Positions 8,065-17,038 of a stretch of DNA of 43,779 bases are shown one piece after another. The DNA comes from SIG452 sp045656345 (GTDB lineage Bacteria > Bacillota > Clostridia > UMGS1840). The notes under the pieces were generated by a model that was not told the origin of the DNA, did no database searches, and was given only the letters and a program-made list of their open reading frames with translations. Both the position numbers and the translations under genes were made by a program. The DNA lies in contig JAZOQZ010000095.1 in NCBI GenBank assembly GCA_045656345.1, forward strand, positions 1 through 43,779, in the 5' to 3' direction. Positions within the stretch are counted from its first letter, which is position 1. Each line of letters starts with the position of its first letter.

Positions 8065-9126
8065 TTACAGTTTTTTGGACATTTCCACGATTTTGTCCAG
8101 AATTTCCTGAGGCACGGGTACCACGCCACCGGTTCTGCCGTAAAATTCAACGGGGCATTTGCCGTTTACTGCCAATTTTACGTCATAAACCATCTGACCG
8201 GTGCTCATTTCCACGCTTAAGAAACTTTTTGCGGTTTTTGCCACTTCTGCAATTTCTTTTTCAGGGAAAGGCCATAAGGTGATGGGACGGATTAAACCTG
8301 CTTTGATGCCCATCGCTCTTGCTTTTTTCACCGCATTCATTGCCACTCTGGCGATGGTGCCGTATGCCACTAAAACGATGTCTGCATCATCACAGAAGAA
8401 AGATTCTGCACGGGTTTCGTTTTCGGTGATTACCTGGTAACGTTTTTCACGTTCCAATACCAGAGTTTCCAATTCATCAGGATTGATGTATAAGGAGTTT
8501 ACGATATTTTTCTTACGCTTCATACCGGTGGTATCACAAGCCCAGGATTTATCGAAGGATACGGAATCATCGTGCTGGGGGAAAGTAACAGGTTCCATCA
8601 TCTGACCTAACATACCGTCACCCATAATCATAACGGGAACACGGTAGTTATCTGCGATATCAAATGCTTTGTAAGTTAAGTCCACACATTCCTGAATGGT
8701 GGAAGGAGCCAATACTACCAGATGATAGTCACCATGACCGCCGCCTTTGGTTGCCTGGAAATAATCAGACTGTGCAGGCTGAATACCGCCTAAACCGGGG
8801 CCGCCACGAACAATATTGATGATAACACAGGGAAGATCTGCACCTGCAATATAGGAAAGACCTTCCTGCTTTAAGCTGATTCCGGGGCTGGAAGAAGAGG
8901 TCATCACTCTTGCGCCTGCAGCTGCAGCACCATATACCATATTGATTGCCGCAACTTCACTTTCAGCCTGTAAGTACAATCCATCCACCTGAGGCATTCT
9001 TTTGGACATATATGCAGAAACCTCGGTCTGGGGAGTGATGGGATAACCGAAGAACAGTTTACATCCGCTGCGGATAGCAGCTTCTGCGATTGCTTCGTTC
9101 CCTTTCATTAAAACTTTTTCACTCAT
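8065..9126 (-). CDS. 2-oxoacid:ferredoxin oxidoreductase, alpha subunit (VorB/KorA type)
   Basis: The alpha subunit holds the pyrimidine-binding part of the TPP site. The 353-aa protein begins with LMKGNEAIAEAAIRSGC and has GYPITPQTE (27-35), AESEVAAINMVYGAAAAGARVMT-type pyrimidine-domain sequence near 55, and SPGISLKQEG. It resembles proteins often annotated as 3-methyl-2-oxobutanoate dehydrogenase subunit VorB, so a role with branched-chain oxoacids is possible, but 2-oxoglutarate (KorA) cannot be excluded. The ATG follows AGGAAAGGA at ten bases. Neighbours on both sides are the other subunits. Confidence 0.94.
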   Translation of the reverse strand: MSEKVLMKGNEAIAEAAIRSGCKLFFGYPITPQTEVSAYMSKRMPQVDGLYLQAESEVAAINMVYGAAAAGARVMTSSSSPGISLKQEGLSYIAGADLPCVIINIVRGGPGLGGIQPAQSDYFQATKGGGHGDYHLVVLAPSTIQECVDLTYKAFDIADNYRVPVMIMGDGMLGQMMEPVTFPQHDDSVSFDKSWACDTTGMKRKKNIVNSLYINPDELETLVLEREKRYQVITENETRAESFFCDDADIVLVAYGTIARVAMNAVKKARAMGIKAGLIRPITLWPFPEKEIAEVAKTAKSFLSVEMSTGQMVYDVKLAVNGKCPVEFYGRTGGVVPVPQEILDKIVEMSKKL

Positions 9127-9147
9127 GTTATTTCAATCCTTTCCTAC

Positions 9148-9354
9148 TTATTTCTCAACAGTGATAACCACGTCGGGACACATAGTTGCACAAAATGCGC
9201 ATCCGATGCACTGGTCCATATCCAGCACTTCAACGGGGTTAAAGCCCTTCACGTTCAAACGGTCAGTAGCTTTTTTGATAATCTTTTTGGGACAAACGTC
9301 CATGCAAAGATAACAGCCTTTACAAGCGTTTTCGTTAAATGTTACTTTTGCCAT
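9148..9354 (-). CDS. 2-oxoacid:ferredoxin oxidoreductase, ferredoxin-like delta subunit
   Basis: A 68-aa protein carrying two [4Fe-4S] clusters, with CKGCYLCMDVCPKK and CIGCAFCATMCPD. It passes electrons from the TPP subunits to free ferredoxin. I chose the ATG at 9354 (M-A-K-V-T-F), with AAGGA ten bases upstream, over the ATG at 9381, which lacks a clear ribosome site. It is the first gene of the four-gene complex in transcription order. The 79 bases between it and the ATPase gene show no convincing terminator, so it may be read from the upstream operon, from its own unrecognised promoter, or both. Confidence 0.92.
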   Translation of the reverse strand: MAKVTFNENACKGCYLCMDVCPKKIIKKATDRLNVKGFNPVEVLDMDQCIGCAFCATMCPDVVITVEK

Positions 9355-9433
9355 AATCACTTTTTCCTTTCTTTCCGACATTCCGTCGGGTTTCGCAAAT
9401 ATATTGAAATTTTATAAACAAATGAATAAAATG

Positions 9434-10099
9434 CTATAATTCCCAAGGTTTTTTGTGGAACAATTGCACACTGATTGCCTTGTTCTTTAAGTCATCGGGC
9501 AATGAATCAAACAGTTCGTCCCACACAAAGGTGTATCGGTTGGGAATTCCGCTTTCTTTAGAAACCTCTTCGGTAATTTTCTCCCCCTCCAAAATATCAG
9601 AAAGGGTGGTTTCATAAGAAATATTGGTGGCATTTACCAAAGCGGTAAATTTCAGCCTGGAGGCACATTCAATGTCCTCTTTATACATTATAATACTTTC
9701 TTTATCTCTCGTCAATGGTCTTTTTGAATTAATCACCAAAAAGAAATCGTATTCCTCTTGTGAAAAGTCCATAAAATAACGGCTTAGGACCACGGCACCG
9801 TCATCATCTCCTGCGGCGTCAAACACCACATAGGTATCCTTCTGACTGAATGCCGCCATCACTCCTGCAGGAATGGATGGAGTTTCAATATTAGTGTTGG
9901 CATAGGTGGGAGAAATCACGCTGATGCCTAAAGCATCCAACTCATCCTGAGCATCTTTGGTGCGATAATAGGGATTGATTAAGTCAATATCCACAATCAT
10001 CACTTTTTCGTGTTGTTCTCTTAATTTTTTCGCATAAGCAACTGCTGCGGTGGTTTTTCCGCTACCGTAATGTCCTGCAAATATGGTAATACGCTTCAT
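9434..10099 (-). CDS. ParA/CobQ-like P-loop ATPase of unknown role
   Basis: A 221-aa cytoplasmic NTPase with a P-loop (AGHYGSGKTT, residues 8-17) and a Walker B-like DID segment near 36-39. The layout recalls the MinD/ParA/CobQ/NifH group, but the deviant-Walker lysine pattern K-G-G is replaced by H-Y-G-S, so it is not an ordinary ParA or MinD. Related proteins are often found beside oxidoreductase genes in Clostridia, where a cofactor-insertion role might be guessed; nothing here proves that. It sits one base after the rseC-like gene and 79 bases before the 2-oxoacid oxidoreductase operon. Confidence 0.75.
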   Translation of the reverse strand: MKRITIFAGHYGSGKTTAAVAYAKKLREQHEKVMIVDIDLINPYYRTKDAQDELDALGISVISPTYANTNIETPSIPAGVMAAFSQKDTYVVFDAAGDDDGAVVLSRYFMDFSQEEYDFFLVINSKRPLTRDKESIIMYKEDIECASRLKFTALVNATNISYETTLSDILEGEKITEEVSKESGIPNRYTFVWDELFDSLPDDLKNKAISVQLFHKKPWEL

Positions 10100-10100
10100 A

Positions 10101-10490
10101 TTATTCCTCTTTCCTGGTCGCCTTGGGGATTTTTAATTTTCGAAACAGCAACGCTATCATCACAAAAACCAAAACTCCAGCCGAAATTGAAATCAAAGCA
10201 GAGAGTGCTTCAGCCAAATACCGATGACAAAGCCAGAACGCGGCTATCATCACCGCAAGTGGCACAAAAAATACCACAAAAGAAATGGAGAAATAGCGTC
10301 TGTTGGGAATGGTAACCAAAACCTCATCTCCCTCCTGCACCCAATCGGTGCATTCGGCAATAATGTCGGCTTCTCCACCGTGACAAATTCCGCAAGTATG
10401 ACAGTTTCCGCCACAAGCGGAGGAACGAATTACTTTGACAAGGATATTCTTCTCATTTAAGCGCTCAACAACGGTTCCTGCGACTTTCAT
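10101..10490 (-). CDS. SoxR-reducing system protein RseC family
   Basis: A 129-aa membrane protein with two hydrophobic helices (about 66-85 and 92-112) and an N-terminal redox cysteine cluster C-X3-C-X2-C-X2-C (C26, C30, C33, C36). This is the RseC/MucC family arrangement. In proteobacteria RseC takes part in the Rsx/Rnf-linked system that reduces SoxR; in Clostridia the family is commonly encoded near electron-transfer genes, but its job is not established. Here it sits one base from recN and one base from the ParA-like ATPase, upstream of ferredoxin-dependent enzymes, which hints at a redox role. No rnf or soxR gene is visible. Confidence 0.8.
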   Translation of the reverse strand: MKVAGTVVERLNEKNILVKVIRSSACGGNCHTCGICHGGEADIIAECTDWVQEGDEVLVTIPNRRYFSISFVVFFVPLAVMIAAFWLCHRYLAEALSALISISAGVLVFVMIALLFRKLKIPKATRKEE

Positions 10491-10491
10491 A

Positions 10492-12150
10492 CTAACACTC
10501 CAATTTGAACTCTGCTGCCAGATTCAGCATTTCTTCGGCACTTTGTCTGGTAATCTCGGTAACTGCAACACCGCCAATCATACGAGAAATTTCGGTGACT
10601 CTTTGCTCCCCTGTGATTTCGCAAACGCTTGTAACAGTTTCCCCAGCGATGTCTTCCTTGTTGACTAAAATATGTTGGTCTGCCATAGTGGCAATCTGCG
10701 GAAGATGCGTAACACAAAGCACTTGGGATTCTTTGGCAATGGCACACATTTTCTCCCCTGTTTTCTGAGCAGCACGACCACTGATTCCTGTGTCAATTTC
10801 GTCAAACACAAAGGCACAGGCAGGGTCAATTCCGCGAAGCACGGATTTTAATGCCAGATTCACACGGGAAATTTCGCCGCCCGATGCAATCTTAGACAGC
10901 GGTGCGGGAGGCAAACCAAGGTTTGCGGAAAATAAAAATTCCACTTTTTCGGCACCGTGAGAAGTAAAATCGTTTTCTTCCTTTAATGCTACCGAAAACA
11001 CAGCGTTTGGCATCATTAAATCCTGAAGTTGCCCTTCTAATTTTTCTGATAACTGTTTTGCAAACTGATTGCGGATTTTGGTAAGTTCCTCAGATGTTTT
11101 TTTAAGCTCGGCAAGGCACTCTTCCTTTTGTTTGGTTAACTCTTCCACACGGTGTTCCCGATGCTCAATTTCATAAAGCTCACGGGATGTCTTTTCATAA
11201 GTATCAAAAATGGATTGGAAGGTTCCGCCGTATTTCATTTTCAGCTGATAAATCAACCCCAGACGATCTTCTAAATCGTCTATATTCTGATATTCCAGCT
11301 CTGTCTTCCTATCCGAAGTGCGGATTTTTTCAGACAGTTCTGCAATTTCATATCGAAGCTCATCCAATCGTTCCGCAAGTTCGCAAAAGCCGTCTGCATT
11401 CTTTAATGCTTTTGCCGCCACAGAAACGAAATGATAAGCACTTTCTTCATTTTCATATAAGGCATAGGTTGCCGTTTTAATATTTTCTTTGTTTTTCTCC
11501 TGATTTTTAAGGAGAAGCTTGATTTCTTTTAAATGCTCTTCTTCGTCAGGTTGCAAAGCGGCACCCTCAATTTCCCGAAGAACAAATTTCAAATAGTCAA
11601 TCCGCCCAAGATCCTGCTCTTTTTTGCTGTCTACCGCTACGATTTCCTCGCAGATTTCCCGATAACGGCGGTAGCAGGATTCATATTGGCTGAACAATTC
11701 ATCTGCACCTGCAAAATGGTCTAAAAACCGAAAATGCTCTTCCGAACGGAATAGAATCTGATTATCATTCTGAGAATGAATGCTGATAAGATAAGGTGCA
11801 ATCCCACGAAGCTCCGCCGTGTTGGATAAAGAACCGTTTATCTTCACAATATTTCTGCCGTCTCTGAAAATTTCACGGGAAAGCACAATCATATCATCCA
11901 AAAGATAGGGTTTTAATGCTTCGGGAACAGTTTCCTCGGAAAAGAAGAAACCAACCTCCACCAAAGCGGATTTTTCATCGGCACGGATTAAGTCCTTAGA
12001 AACACGGGCACCCAAAACAGCCTGCAAAGCGTCCATCAAAATAGACTTCCCCGCACCGGTTTCCCCTGTCAGCACCGTAAGACCGCAATCAAACTGCAAT
12101 GTAATCTCACGGATGACAGCCAGATTTTTAATATGCATGGTAGAAAGCAT
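10492..12150 (-). CDS. recN: DNA repair protein RecN
   Basis: RecN is an SMC-like ATPase that acts at double-strand breaks. The start is ATG 12150 (552 aa); the longer frame to 12225 would run into argR, and GAGG lies 11 bases before this ATG. Seen: Walker A GETGAGKS (29-36), central coiled coil (about 150-400) rich in E, K and L, the ABC signature ASGGEISR, and Walker B FVFDEIDTGISG near the C-terminus. Length is typical. It lies 17 bases after argR, an argR-recN linkage common in Firmicutes, and is followed at once by the rseC-like gene. Confidence 0.96.
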   Translation of the reverse strand: MLSTMHIKNLAVIREITLQFDCGLTVLTGETGAGKSILMDALQAVLGARVSKDLIRADEKSALVEVGFFFSEETVPEALKPYLLDDMIVLSREIFRDGRNIVKINGSLSNTAELRGIAPYLISIHSQNDNQILFRSEEHFRFLDHFAGADELFSQYESCYRRYREICEEIVAVDSKKEQDLGRIDYLKFVLREIEGAALQPDEEEHLKEIKLLLKNQEKNKENIKTATYALYENEESAYHFVSVAAKALKNADGFCELAERLDELRYEIAELSEKIRTSDRKTELEYQNIDDLEDRLGLIYQLKMKYGGTFQSIFDTYEKTSRELYEIEHREHRVEELTKQKEECLAELKKTSEELTKIRNQFAKQLSEKLEGQLQDLMMPNAVFSVALKEENDFTSHGAEKVEFLFSANLGLPPAPLSKIASGGEISRVNLALKSVLRGIDPACAFVFDEIDTGISGRAAQKTGEKMCAIAKESQVLCVTHLPQIATMADQHILVNKEDIAGETVTSVCEITGEQRVTEISRMIGGVAVTEITRQSAEEMLNLAAEFKLEC

Positions 12151-12167
12151 AATCCGTTGTTCCTCTC

Positions 12168-12617
12168 TTAGAGATGAGTTTTTAAGTAATCCGCCACAAT
12201 ACCGGTTTCTTCGGGAGTGCGGCAAACCACCATAATAGTGTCGTCTCCGGCAATGGTGCCTAAAACGTCGGCTCTGCCCATATGGTCAATGGTTGCAGCA
12301 ATACCCTGCGCCATTCCGGCAGCAGTGTGAATCACAATGATATTCACACTATAAGTTACAGAGTGAATCAGGTTTTTGAAGAAACCGAATCCGGTACCGG
12401 AAGCGTGCCCAGAAGCATCTTTCTGCGGTGCTAAATAGCAGATTTCTCCATTTTCATCGGTGGTTTTGATAATCTTTAATTCTTTGATATCACGGGAAAC
12501 TGTTGCCTGAGTTACCCGATATCCCATCTGGGACAAGCGTTCCGTCAACTCTTCCTGGGTTCTGATTTTCTCCTGACGGATTAAATGGAGTAAATCATCT
12601 TGCCTTTTTTTCTTCAT
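12168..12617 (-). CDS. argR: Arginine repressor ArgR (AhrC)
   Basis: ArgR is a hexameric regulator that uses arginine as co-repressor to control arginine synthesis and breakdown. The 149-aa protein has the N-terminal winged helix with QATVSRDIKELKI (about 37-49) and the C-terminal oligomerisation and arginine-binding domain with GTIAGDDTI near 119-127, including the conserved aspartates. The start ATG follows AAGGAAG. No arginine biosynthetic genes are in the window; the gene sits here by conserved synteny (tlyA-nadK-argR-recN). I did not find a clear ARG box nearby. Confidence 0.96.
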   Translation of the reverse strand: MKKKRQDDLLHLIRQEKIRTQEELTERLSQMGYRVTQATVSRDIKELKIIKTTDENGEICYLAPQKDASGHASGTGFGFFKNLIHSVTYSVNIIVIHTAAGMAQGIAATIDHMGRADVLGTIAGDDTIMVVCRTPEETGIVADYLKTHL

Positions 12618-12633
12618 TGCAATCGCTTCCTTC

Positions 12634-13464
12634 TTAAAGTTTATCTTTTAGAACAGAATAGAAATTTCTGTTCACAATTCGAACCAGCTTAGTGGTATGT
12701 TCTGATAATTTTATGGTGATTTCCATCCCCGGACTAACGGTTACCGCTTCATTGCCGTCATAAGACAGAAAGGAAACATTTTCGGTGCCTTCTTTTTGCT
12801 TGATGGTGATGATACGGTTTTTGCAGAGAACCATCGGACGGATGGTTAACGTGTGGGGACAAATGGGAGTTACCGCAAATGCTTCTGCCAACGGATCTAT
12901 AACCGCCCCCCCTGCCGACAGAGAATACGCCGTGGAGCCTGTGGGAGTGGAAACAATCAGACCGTCGGCACGAATGGGTGTGCAGATGGCTTTGTCAATA
13001 TACAAATCCATTTCCAGCATCTTTGCAAAATTTCCACGGGATAAAGCAATTTCATTGAGCGCAGAAAAACGGTATTTTTCGCCGGTGTCATCAGTAACTG
13101 TGGCAGTTAACATCATCCGCTCGTCAATGGTATATTCTCCGGTAAAAATACGGCTGATTAAGTTCATTTCGTCCTGCTCCAGATCGGTAAGAAGCCCTAC
13201 CCGACCGAAGTTGATTCCCAAAATGGGAATCCCATAGCGGGATGTCGATTGGGACACCCGAAGCATGGTTCCGTCACCACCCAGCACAATCACCATCTGC
13301 ACCGTCTGATAAAATTCTTCTCGTGAAAGACAGGTTCCGAAGGTTCCCATTGTGCTATCGCAAGGGAAATAAACACGGGCCTGATGTTGCTCCAATAAAG
13401 AAACAAGCCGTGTAATCACAGAAGAATCAATATTCGTTTTTCCGATGATAATTCCAATGTTCAT
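12634..13464 (-). CDS. nadK: NAD kinase
   Basis: Phosphorylates NAD to NADP. The 276-aa protein shows the catalytic GGDGT (62-66), the NE-S motif in LNEIALSRG and the glycine-rich TPTGSTAYSLSAGG segment that binds nicotinamide nucleotide. I chose ATG 13464 because GAGGG lies five bases upstream; the longer frame overlaps tlyA. The tlyA stop is 13 bases upstream and argR begins 16 bases downstream, so the gene is part of the long minus-strand cluster. Intact and typical in length. Confidence 0.96.
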   Translation of the reverse strand: MNIGIIIGKTNIDSSVITRLVSLLEQHQARVYFPCDSTMGTFGTCLSREEFYQTVQMVIVLGGDGTMLRVSQSTSRYGIPILGINFGRVGLLTDLEQDEMNLISRIFTGEYTIDERMMLTATVTDDTGEKYRFSALNEIALSRGNFAKMLEMDLYIDKAICTPIRADGLIVSTPTGSTAYSLSAGGAVIDPLAEAFAVTPICPHTLTIRPMVLCKNRIITIKQKEGTENVSFLSYDGNEAVTVSPGMEITIKLSEHTTKLVRIVNRNFYSVLKDKL

Positions 13465-13477
13465 AGTATCCCTCAGA

Positions 13478-14275
13478 TTAATCCAATGTGGTATGAGAAG
13501 CTTCTGAAATTTCCTTCGCCTTGGCAAGATAATCCATACCCGGTTCCTGCCGTTTGGTCATATACAGTAAGTATTCAATGTTGCCTTCAGGACCTTTGAT
13601 GGGAGAAAAATCCAGATCCAATAAGGTGAGCCCTTTGGCAATCATCTGCTCACACACTTTTACAATCACGTCGTGATGCACTTTTTTATCCTTCACCACG
13701 CCTTTTTTGCCAACAAATTCTCTGCCTGCTTCAAACTGGGGCTTGATTAAAACCATCAGTTCTGCAGTGTCACTTAATAAATCCACTGCGGTGGAAAGCG
13801 CCGTGTTAAGCGAAATAAACGCCACATCGGCAGACAAGAAATCGGGATTTTCCGGAATTTCTTTTTCGGTTAAGTAACGGGCATTGGTGCGTTCTAACAC
13901 CACCACACGCTCATCACTTCTTAACTTCCAGTCCAACTGACCGTATCCTACGTCTACCGCATACACACGTTTTGCGCCGTTTTGAAGCATACAGTCGGTG
14001 AAACCGCCCGTGGATGCTCCGATATCCACGCAGATTTTATCTTTTAAATCAATGCCGAATACCTTAATTCCCTTATCCAATTTGAATCCGCCACGGGATA
14101 CAAAGGGAAGTTCTTCCTTCACGGTAAGCTTTTGGGTATCCTCCACCATTTCGCCTGCTTTGTATGCTTTTTGCCCATCCACAAAGACCTGCCCTGCCAT
14201 AATGAGTGCTTTCGCTTTCTCACGGGAGGGAGCAAGTCCCTGTTCAGTTAAAGCAACATCTAATCTCAGTTTCAA
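13478..14275 (-). CDS. tlyA: TlyA family rRNA 2'-O-methyltransferase
   Basis: TlyA proteins methylate ribose 2'-OH of rRNA cytidines (16S and 23S in actinobacteria, 23S only for short forms). The protein has an N-terminal S4 RNA-binding domain (about 2-60, KLRLDVALTEQGLAPSREKA) and a FtsJ-like SAM domain with DIGASTGGFTD (84-94). The start is a TTG that overlaps the dxs TGA stop (TTGA), nine bases after GGAGGA; this gives 265 aa. The longer frame to 14371 lies within dxs and is not credible. Older annotations call this family hemolysin A, which is misleading. Confidence 0.94.
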   Translation of the reverse strand: MKLRLDVALTEQGLAPSREKAKALIMAGQVFVDGQKAYKAGEMVEDTQKLTVKEELPFVSRGGFKLDKGIKVFGIDLKDKICVDIGASTGGFTDCMLQNGAKRVYAVDVGYGQLDWKLRSDERVVVLERTNARYLTEKEIPENPDFLSADVAFISLNTALSTAVDLLSDTAELMVLIKPQFEAGREFVGKKGVVKDKKVHHDVIVKVCEQMIAKGLTLLDLDFSPIKGPEGNIEYLLYMTKRQEPGMDYLAKAKEISEASHTTLD

Positions 14276-16128
14276 CGGAAAAATTCCTCCATAATTCGTT
14301 TTGCCACGCTTTCGCCATCCATCCCGAACATTCTGAACAGTTCGTCCACTTTGCCGTGAGGAACATAACAATCAGGAACGGATATCGACAGAAGCGGCAC
14401 GGTGGTTGCGCCGGTCAGCATAGAATAAACGCCGCCGTTCTGACAAGCATTTTCCATCACCACCCCCCGTTTGGTTTTCATTAAGGATGTGCCGATGGTT
14501 TCCCAGTCTAAGGGTTTTAAATAACGCAGATTCACAAGTTCTGCCGAAACGCCCCATTCGGCAAGCTGTTTGGTGGCCTTTAAACCTTCTGCCACCATAG
14601 AACCGTCACACAGAATGGAAACGTGTTTTCCTTCTACCAATACCTGTGCTTTTTTATCTTCATAAGGTTGCTCTAATTCACAAACCTCCAAGGATTCACT
14701 ACCTCTGGGATAACGAATGGCACAGGGTGAATGATACGCTTCACAAGCCTCTTTCAACATCCATTGCAAATCATTGTAAGTTGCAGGAGAAAACACCGTC
14801 ATATTGGGCATTGCGGTGAGATAAGAAATATCAAAGATTCCCTGATGGGTTTCTCCGTCTTCCCCCACAATACCGGAACGATCCACTGCAAACACACAGT
14901 GCAGATTCATACCGCAAACATCGGTAATCAGCTGGTCGTAGGCACGTTGCAAAAACGACGAATATACTGCAAACACGGGAACCATTCCCGCAATAGCCAG
15001 TCCTGCCGATAATCCTGCCCCGTGAGCTTCCGCGATGGCAACATCATAGTATCGGTCGGGATACTGCTTTTGGAATTGGGTGAGTCCTGTTCCATCCGGC
15101 ATTGCAGCGGTTAATGCCACAATTTTCGGATTGGTTTTTGCAAGTTCCACAATGCTTTCCCCAAAAGCAGCAGAAAAATTCTTTCCGGAAGGCGACACAA
15201 CACCGGTTTGCACATCAAAACCTTTCACACCGTGGAATAAATCCGGACGTTCCTCTGCGGGACGGTAGCCTTTTCCCTTTTTGGTCATCACATGGATAAC
15301 AATGGGTTTATCAATGTCTTTCAAATTGTCAAACACTTTGCAAAGTCCTTTTAAATTGTGTCCGTCAAAGGGACCTGCATAGTAAAAACCTAGTTCTTCA
15401 AAAATATTATCCCCGATAATCATATTGCGGAATGCCGTCTTGAATACCGAGATGAATTTATAAAGTCCTTTTCCAATCCAGGGGATTTTGGAAAAGAAGG
15501 TGGAAACACCACCCTTTGTGCGCAGATAAATGGGGCTTGTGCGCATTTTCGCAAGATGACGGGCAATACTGCCCACGTTTTCTGAGATACTCATTTCATT
15601 ATCGTTTAACACAACGATAATGTTATTTTTCTCTCTGCCGGCATCATTCATTGCCTCAATTGCCATCCCACCGGTTAACGCACCGTCTCCAATCATAGCG
15701 ATAACATGAGAGTGATCTCCCTGCTGCTCCAAACCACGTTTTAAACCAAGTGCCACCGAAATGGAATTGGAGCTATGGCCGGAATGGAAGGAATCAAACG
15801 CACTTTCATTCACTTTGGGGAAGCCGGAGATTCCGCCAAACTGCCGGAGTCCTGCAAAATCCTTACCCCGACCTGTTAAAATTTTATGCACGTAACTCTG
15901 ATGCCCCACATCAAAAATCAGTTTATCATCGGGAAACGAAAAAACTCTGTGCAATGCAACCGTCAGCTCCACGGCACCTAAATTGGATGCCAGATGGCCG
16001 CCGGTTTTAGCAACCGAATCAATCAAAAAACTGCGGATTTCATTGCAAAGTGTTTCCAGCTCAGAAATCGGCATTTCTTTGATATTCTGATAATTATTCA
16101 GCTTGTCCAGTAATAATTGATGTGTCAC
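14272..16128 (-). CDS. dxs: 1-deoxy-D-xylulose-5-phosphate synthase
   Basis: Dxs condenses pyruvate and glyceraldehyde-3-phosphate, opening the MEP route to isoprenoids. The 618-aa protein has the TPP motif GDGALTGGMAIEAMND and NDNEMSIS, the early GGHLASNLG and DVGHQSYVHK blocks, and the catalytic glutamate region AIAEAHGAGLSAGLA. The start is GTG with AGAGGA eight bases upstream. It follows the oapA-like gene by 29 bases and overlaps tlyA by four. Together with ispA in the same run it points to local supply of isoprenoid precursors. Confidence 0.97.
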   Translation of the reverse strand: MTHQLLLDKLNNYQNIKEMPISELETLCNEIRSFLIDSVAKTGGHLASNLGAVELTVALHRVFSFPDDKLIFDVGHQSYVHKILTGRGKDFAGLRQFGGISGFPKVNESAFDSFHSGHSSNSISVALGLKRGLEQQGDHSHVIAMIGDGALTGGMAIEAMNDAGREKNNIIVVLNDNEMSISENVGSIARHLAKMRTSPIYLRTKGGVSTFFSKIPWIGKGLYKFISVFKTAFRNMIIGDNIFEELGFYYAGPFDGHNLKGLCKVFDNLKDIDKPIVIHVMTKKGKGYRPAEERPDLFHGVKGFDVQTGVVSPSGKNFSAAFGESIVELAKTNPKIVALTAAMPDGTGLTQFQKQYPDRYYDVAIAEAHGAGLSAGLAIAGMVPVFAVYSSFLQRAYDQLITDVCGMNLHCVFAVDRSGIVGEDGETHQGIFDISYLTAMPNMTVFSPATYNDLQWMLKEACEAYHSPCAIRYPRGSESLEVCELEQPYEDKKAQVLVEGKHVSILCDGSMVAEGLKATKQLAEWGVSAELVNLRYLKPLDWETIGTSLMKTKRGVVMENACQNGGVYSMLTGATTVPLLSISVPDCYVPHGKVDELFRMFGMDGESVAKRIMEEFFR

Positions 16129-16157
16129 GTTTTGTTTCCTCTGTTATATCTTATTTG

Positions 16158-16775
16158 TTAACGTTCTTTATGAAACCAATTTTTCACATTGGTCATCCGC
16201 TTGAAAAAGTGCGCTGTTTTCCCCACCAGATACACAATTTTTTCTGCATTTTTGATGGCGTATTTTTTTCCTGCTGCTTTTCCGCCCACTGTCAGCGCTG
16301 CAATTAAGGCAGACAGGATACTGAGTGTAATCAGTTCTCCCAACTGGCTGTTCCCTTTGGAAAGCACATCTTTTAGCATTCCAAGCACATAAACACCGAT
16401 GGTTGCACCGGTTACACCGCTGATAATACCTGCAATATCACCAATCACATCGTTAAAGATGCTGGTGGCTTTTTCTGCATTTTTCAGTAAGGAAAGCGCC
16501 TCTTTTGCACCCCTTATTTTTCTGGCAGCCATCGCATGCAAGGTTTTTTCGTCTGCCGTGGCAATGGCAATCCCTGCCATATCTGCCACAATCCCCACTA
16601 AAATAATAAAAATTAATACCAACAGCGCAGGCACAAAGCTCAGGTTTTTGGATAACACATCTGCAAAAACCCCTAAGAAAAAGGAAATCACAAGTGTGAT
16701 TAAGGTAGCTTTAATTGCCCAGTTCATCGGTTTTTTCTTTCGTTTGGGAATATCTTCTTTTTTATTTAGTTCCAT
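16158..16775 (-). CDS. OapA-like (OLE RNA-associated) DUF21/CNNM-type membrane protein
   Basis: A 205-aa membrane protein with a lysine-rich N-terminus (residues 4-16), hydrophobic segments at about 22-38, 47-72, 115-135 and 146-167, and a basic tail. The stretch after the second segment (ATADEKTLHAMAARKI, then GAKEALSLLKNAEK) follows the pattern of DUF21/CNNM transporters but there are no CBS domains. A D-X3-D motif (D109 to D113, DVIGD) fits the feature I recall as conserved in OapA, the protein that holds OLE RNA at the membrane in Bacillus (Alkalihalobacillus) halodurans. Its gene lies directly after the large structured RNA and before dxs, exactly as known oapA genes do. Mg2+ or stress roles are inferred from the family. 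Confidence 0.82.
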   Translation of the reverse strand: MELNKKEDIPKRKKKPMNWAIKATLITLVISFFLGVFADVLSKNLSFVPALLVLIFIILVGIVADMAGIAIATADEKTLHAMAARKIRGAKEALSLLKNAEKATSIFNDVIGDIAGIISGVTGATIGVYVLGMLKDVLSKGNSQLGELITLSILSALIAALTVGGKAAGKKYAIKNAEKIVYLVGKTAHFFKRMTNVKNWFHKER

Positions 16776-16804
16776 AGTTTACTCCATCGCAATGAAATAA
16801 TGTT

Positions 16805-16832
16805 ATGATAAAAGGGGGGTTAAAAACTTCAA
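16805..16832 (-). promoter_or_regulatory. Weak candidate promoter before oapA
   Basis: Reading the minus strand, TTGAAG is followed after 16 bases by TATCAT, about 30 bases before the oapA start. The spacer contains CCCCCC. The -35 matches only four of six bases, so this is a suggestion that oapA could be transcribed apart from the RNA upstream. Confidence 0.3.
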
Positions 16833-16891
16833 TGTATTGTATTGAAAAATAGTTGAACTCTTTTCAAAGAGTTTTGCTAAAATGGATTTGA

Positions 16892-16981
16892 ACATTGGGT
16901 TATTGTGGAGAAAATTTTCTTGTAAGAGTAGGTGAAAAGCGCAGTGAATACTTTGTGTATTCACGAGCATTTTCGCACGCT
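16892..16981 (-). repeat. Hairpin-rich 90-bp repeat, copy A
   Basis: About 94% identical over 90 bp to copy B (offset 147 bp; five mismatches, at the left end, near 16910, near 16930 and near 16975). The core folds as GTGAATAC-loop-GTATTCAC extended by GAAAA/TTTTC and GTG/CAC. Here the outer flanks pair only through ACATTGG and CCAATGT (up to 16999), unlike copy B. It lies between the OLE RNA and oapA and holds no credible ORF. Confidence 0.85.
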
Positions 16982-17038
16982 GTATCAAACATCCAATGTC
17001 TATTATTAAAAAGATCTAAAATTGTAAAATAGATTCGG

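Noticed and set aside
16803..16988. 61-aa ORF over repeat copy A
   Set aside because: Follows the hairpin sequence, no ribosome site, not kept in copy B.
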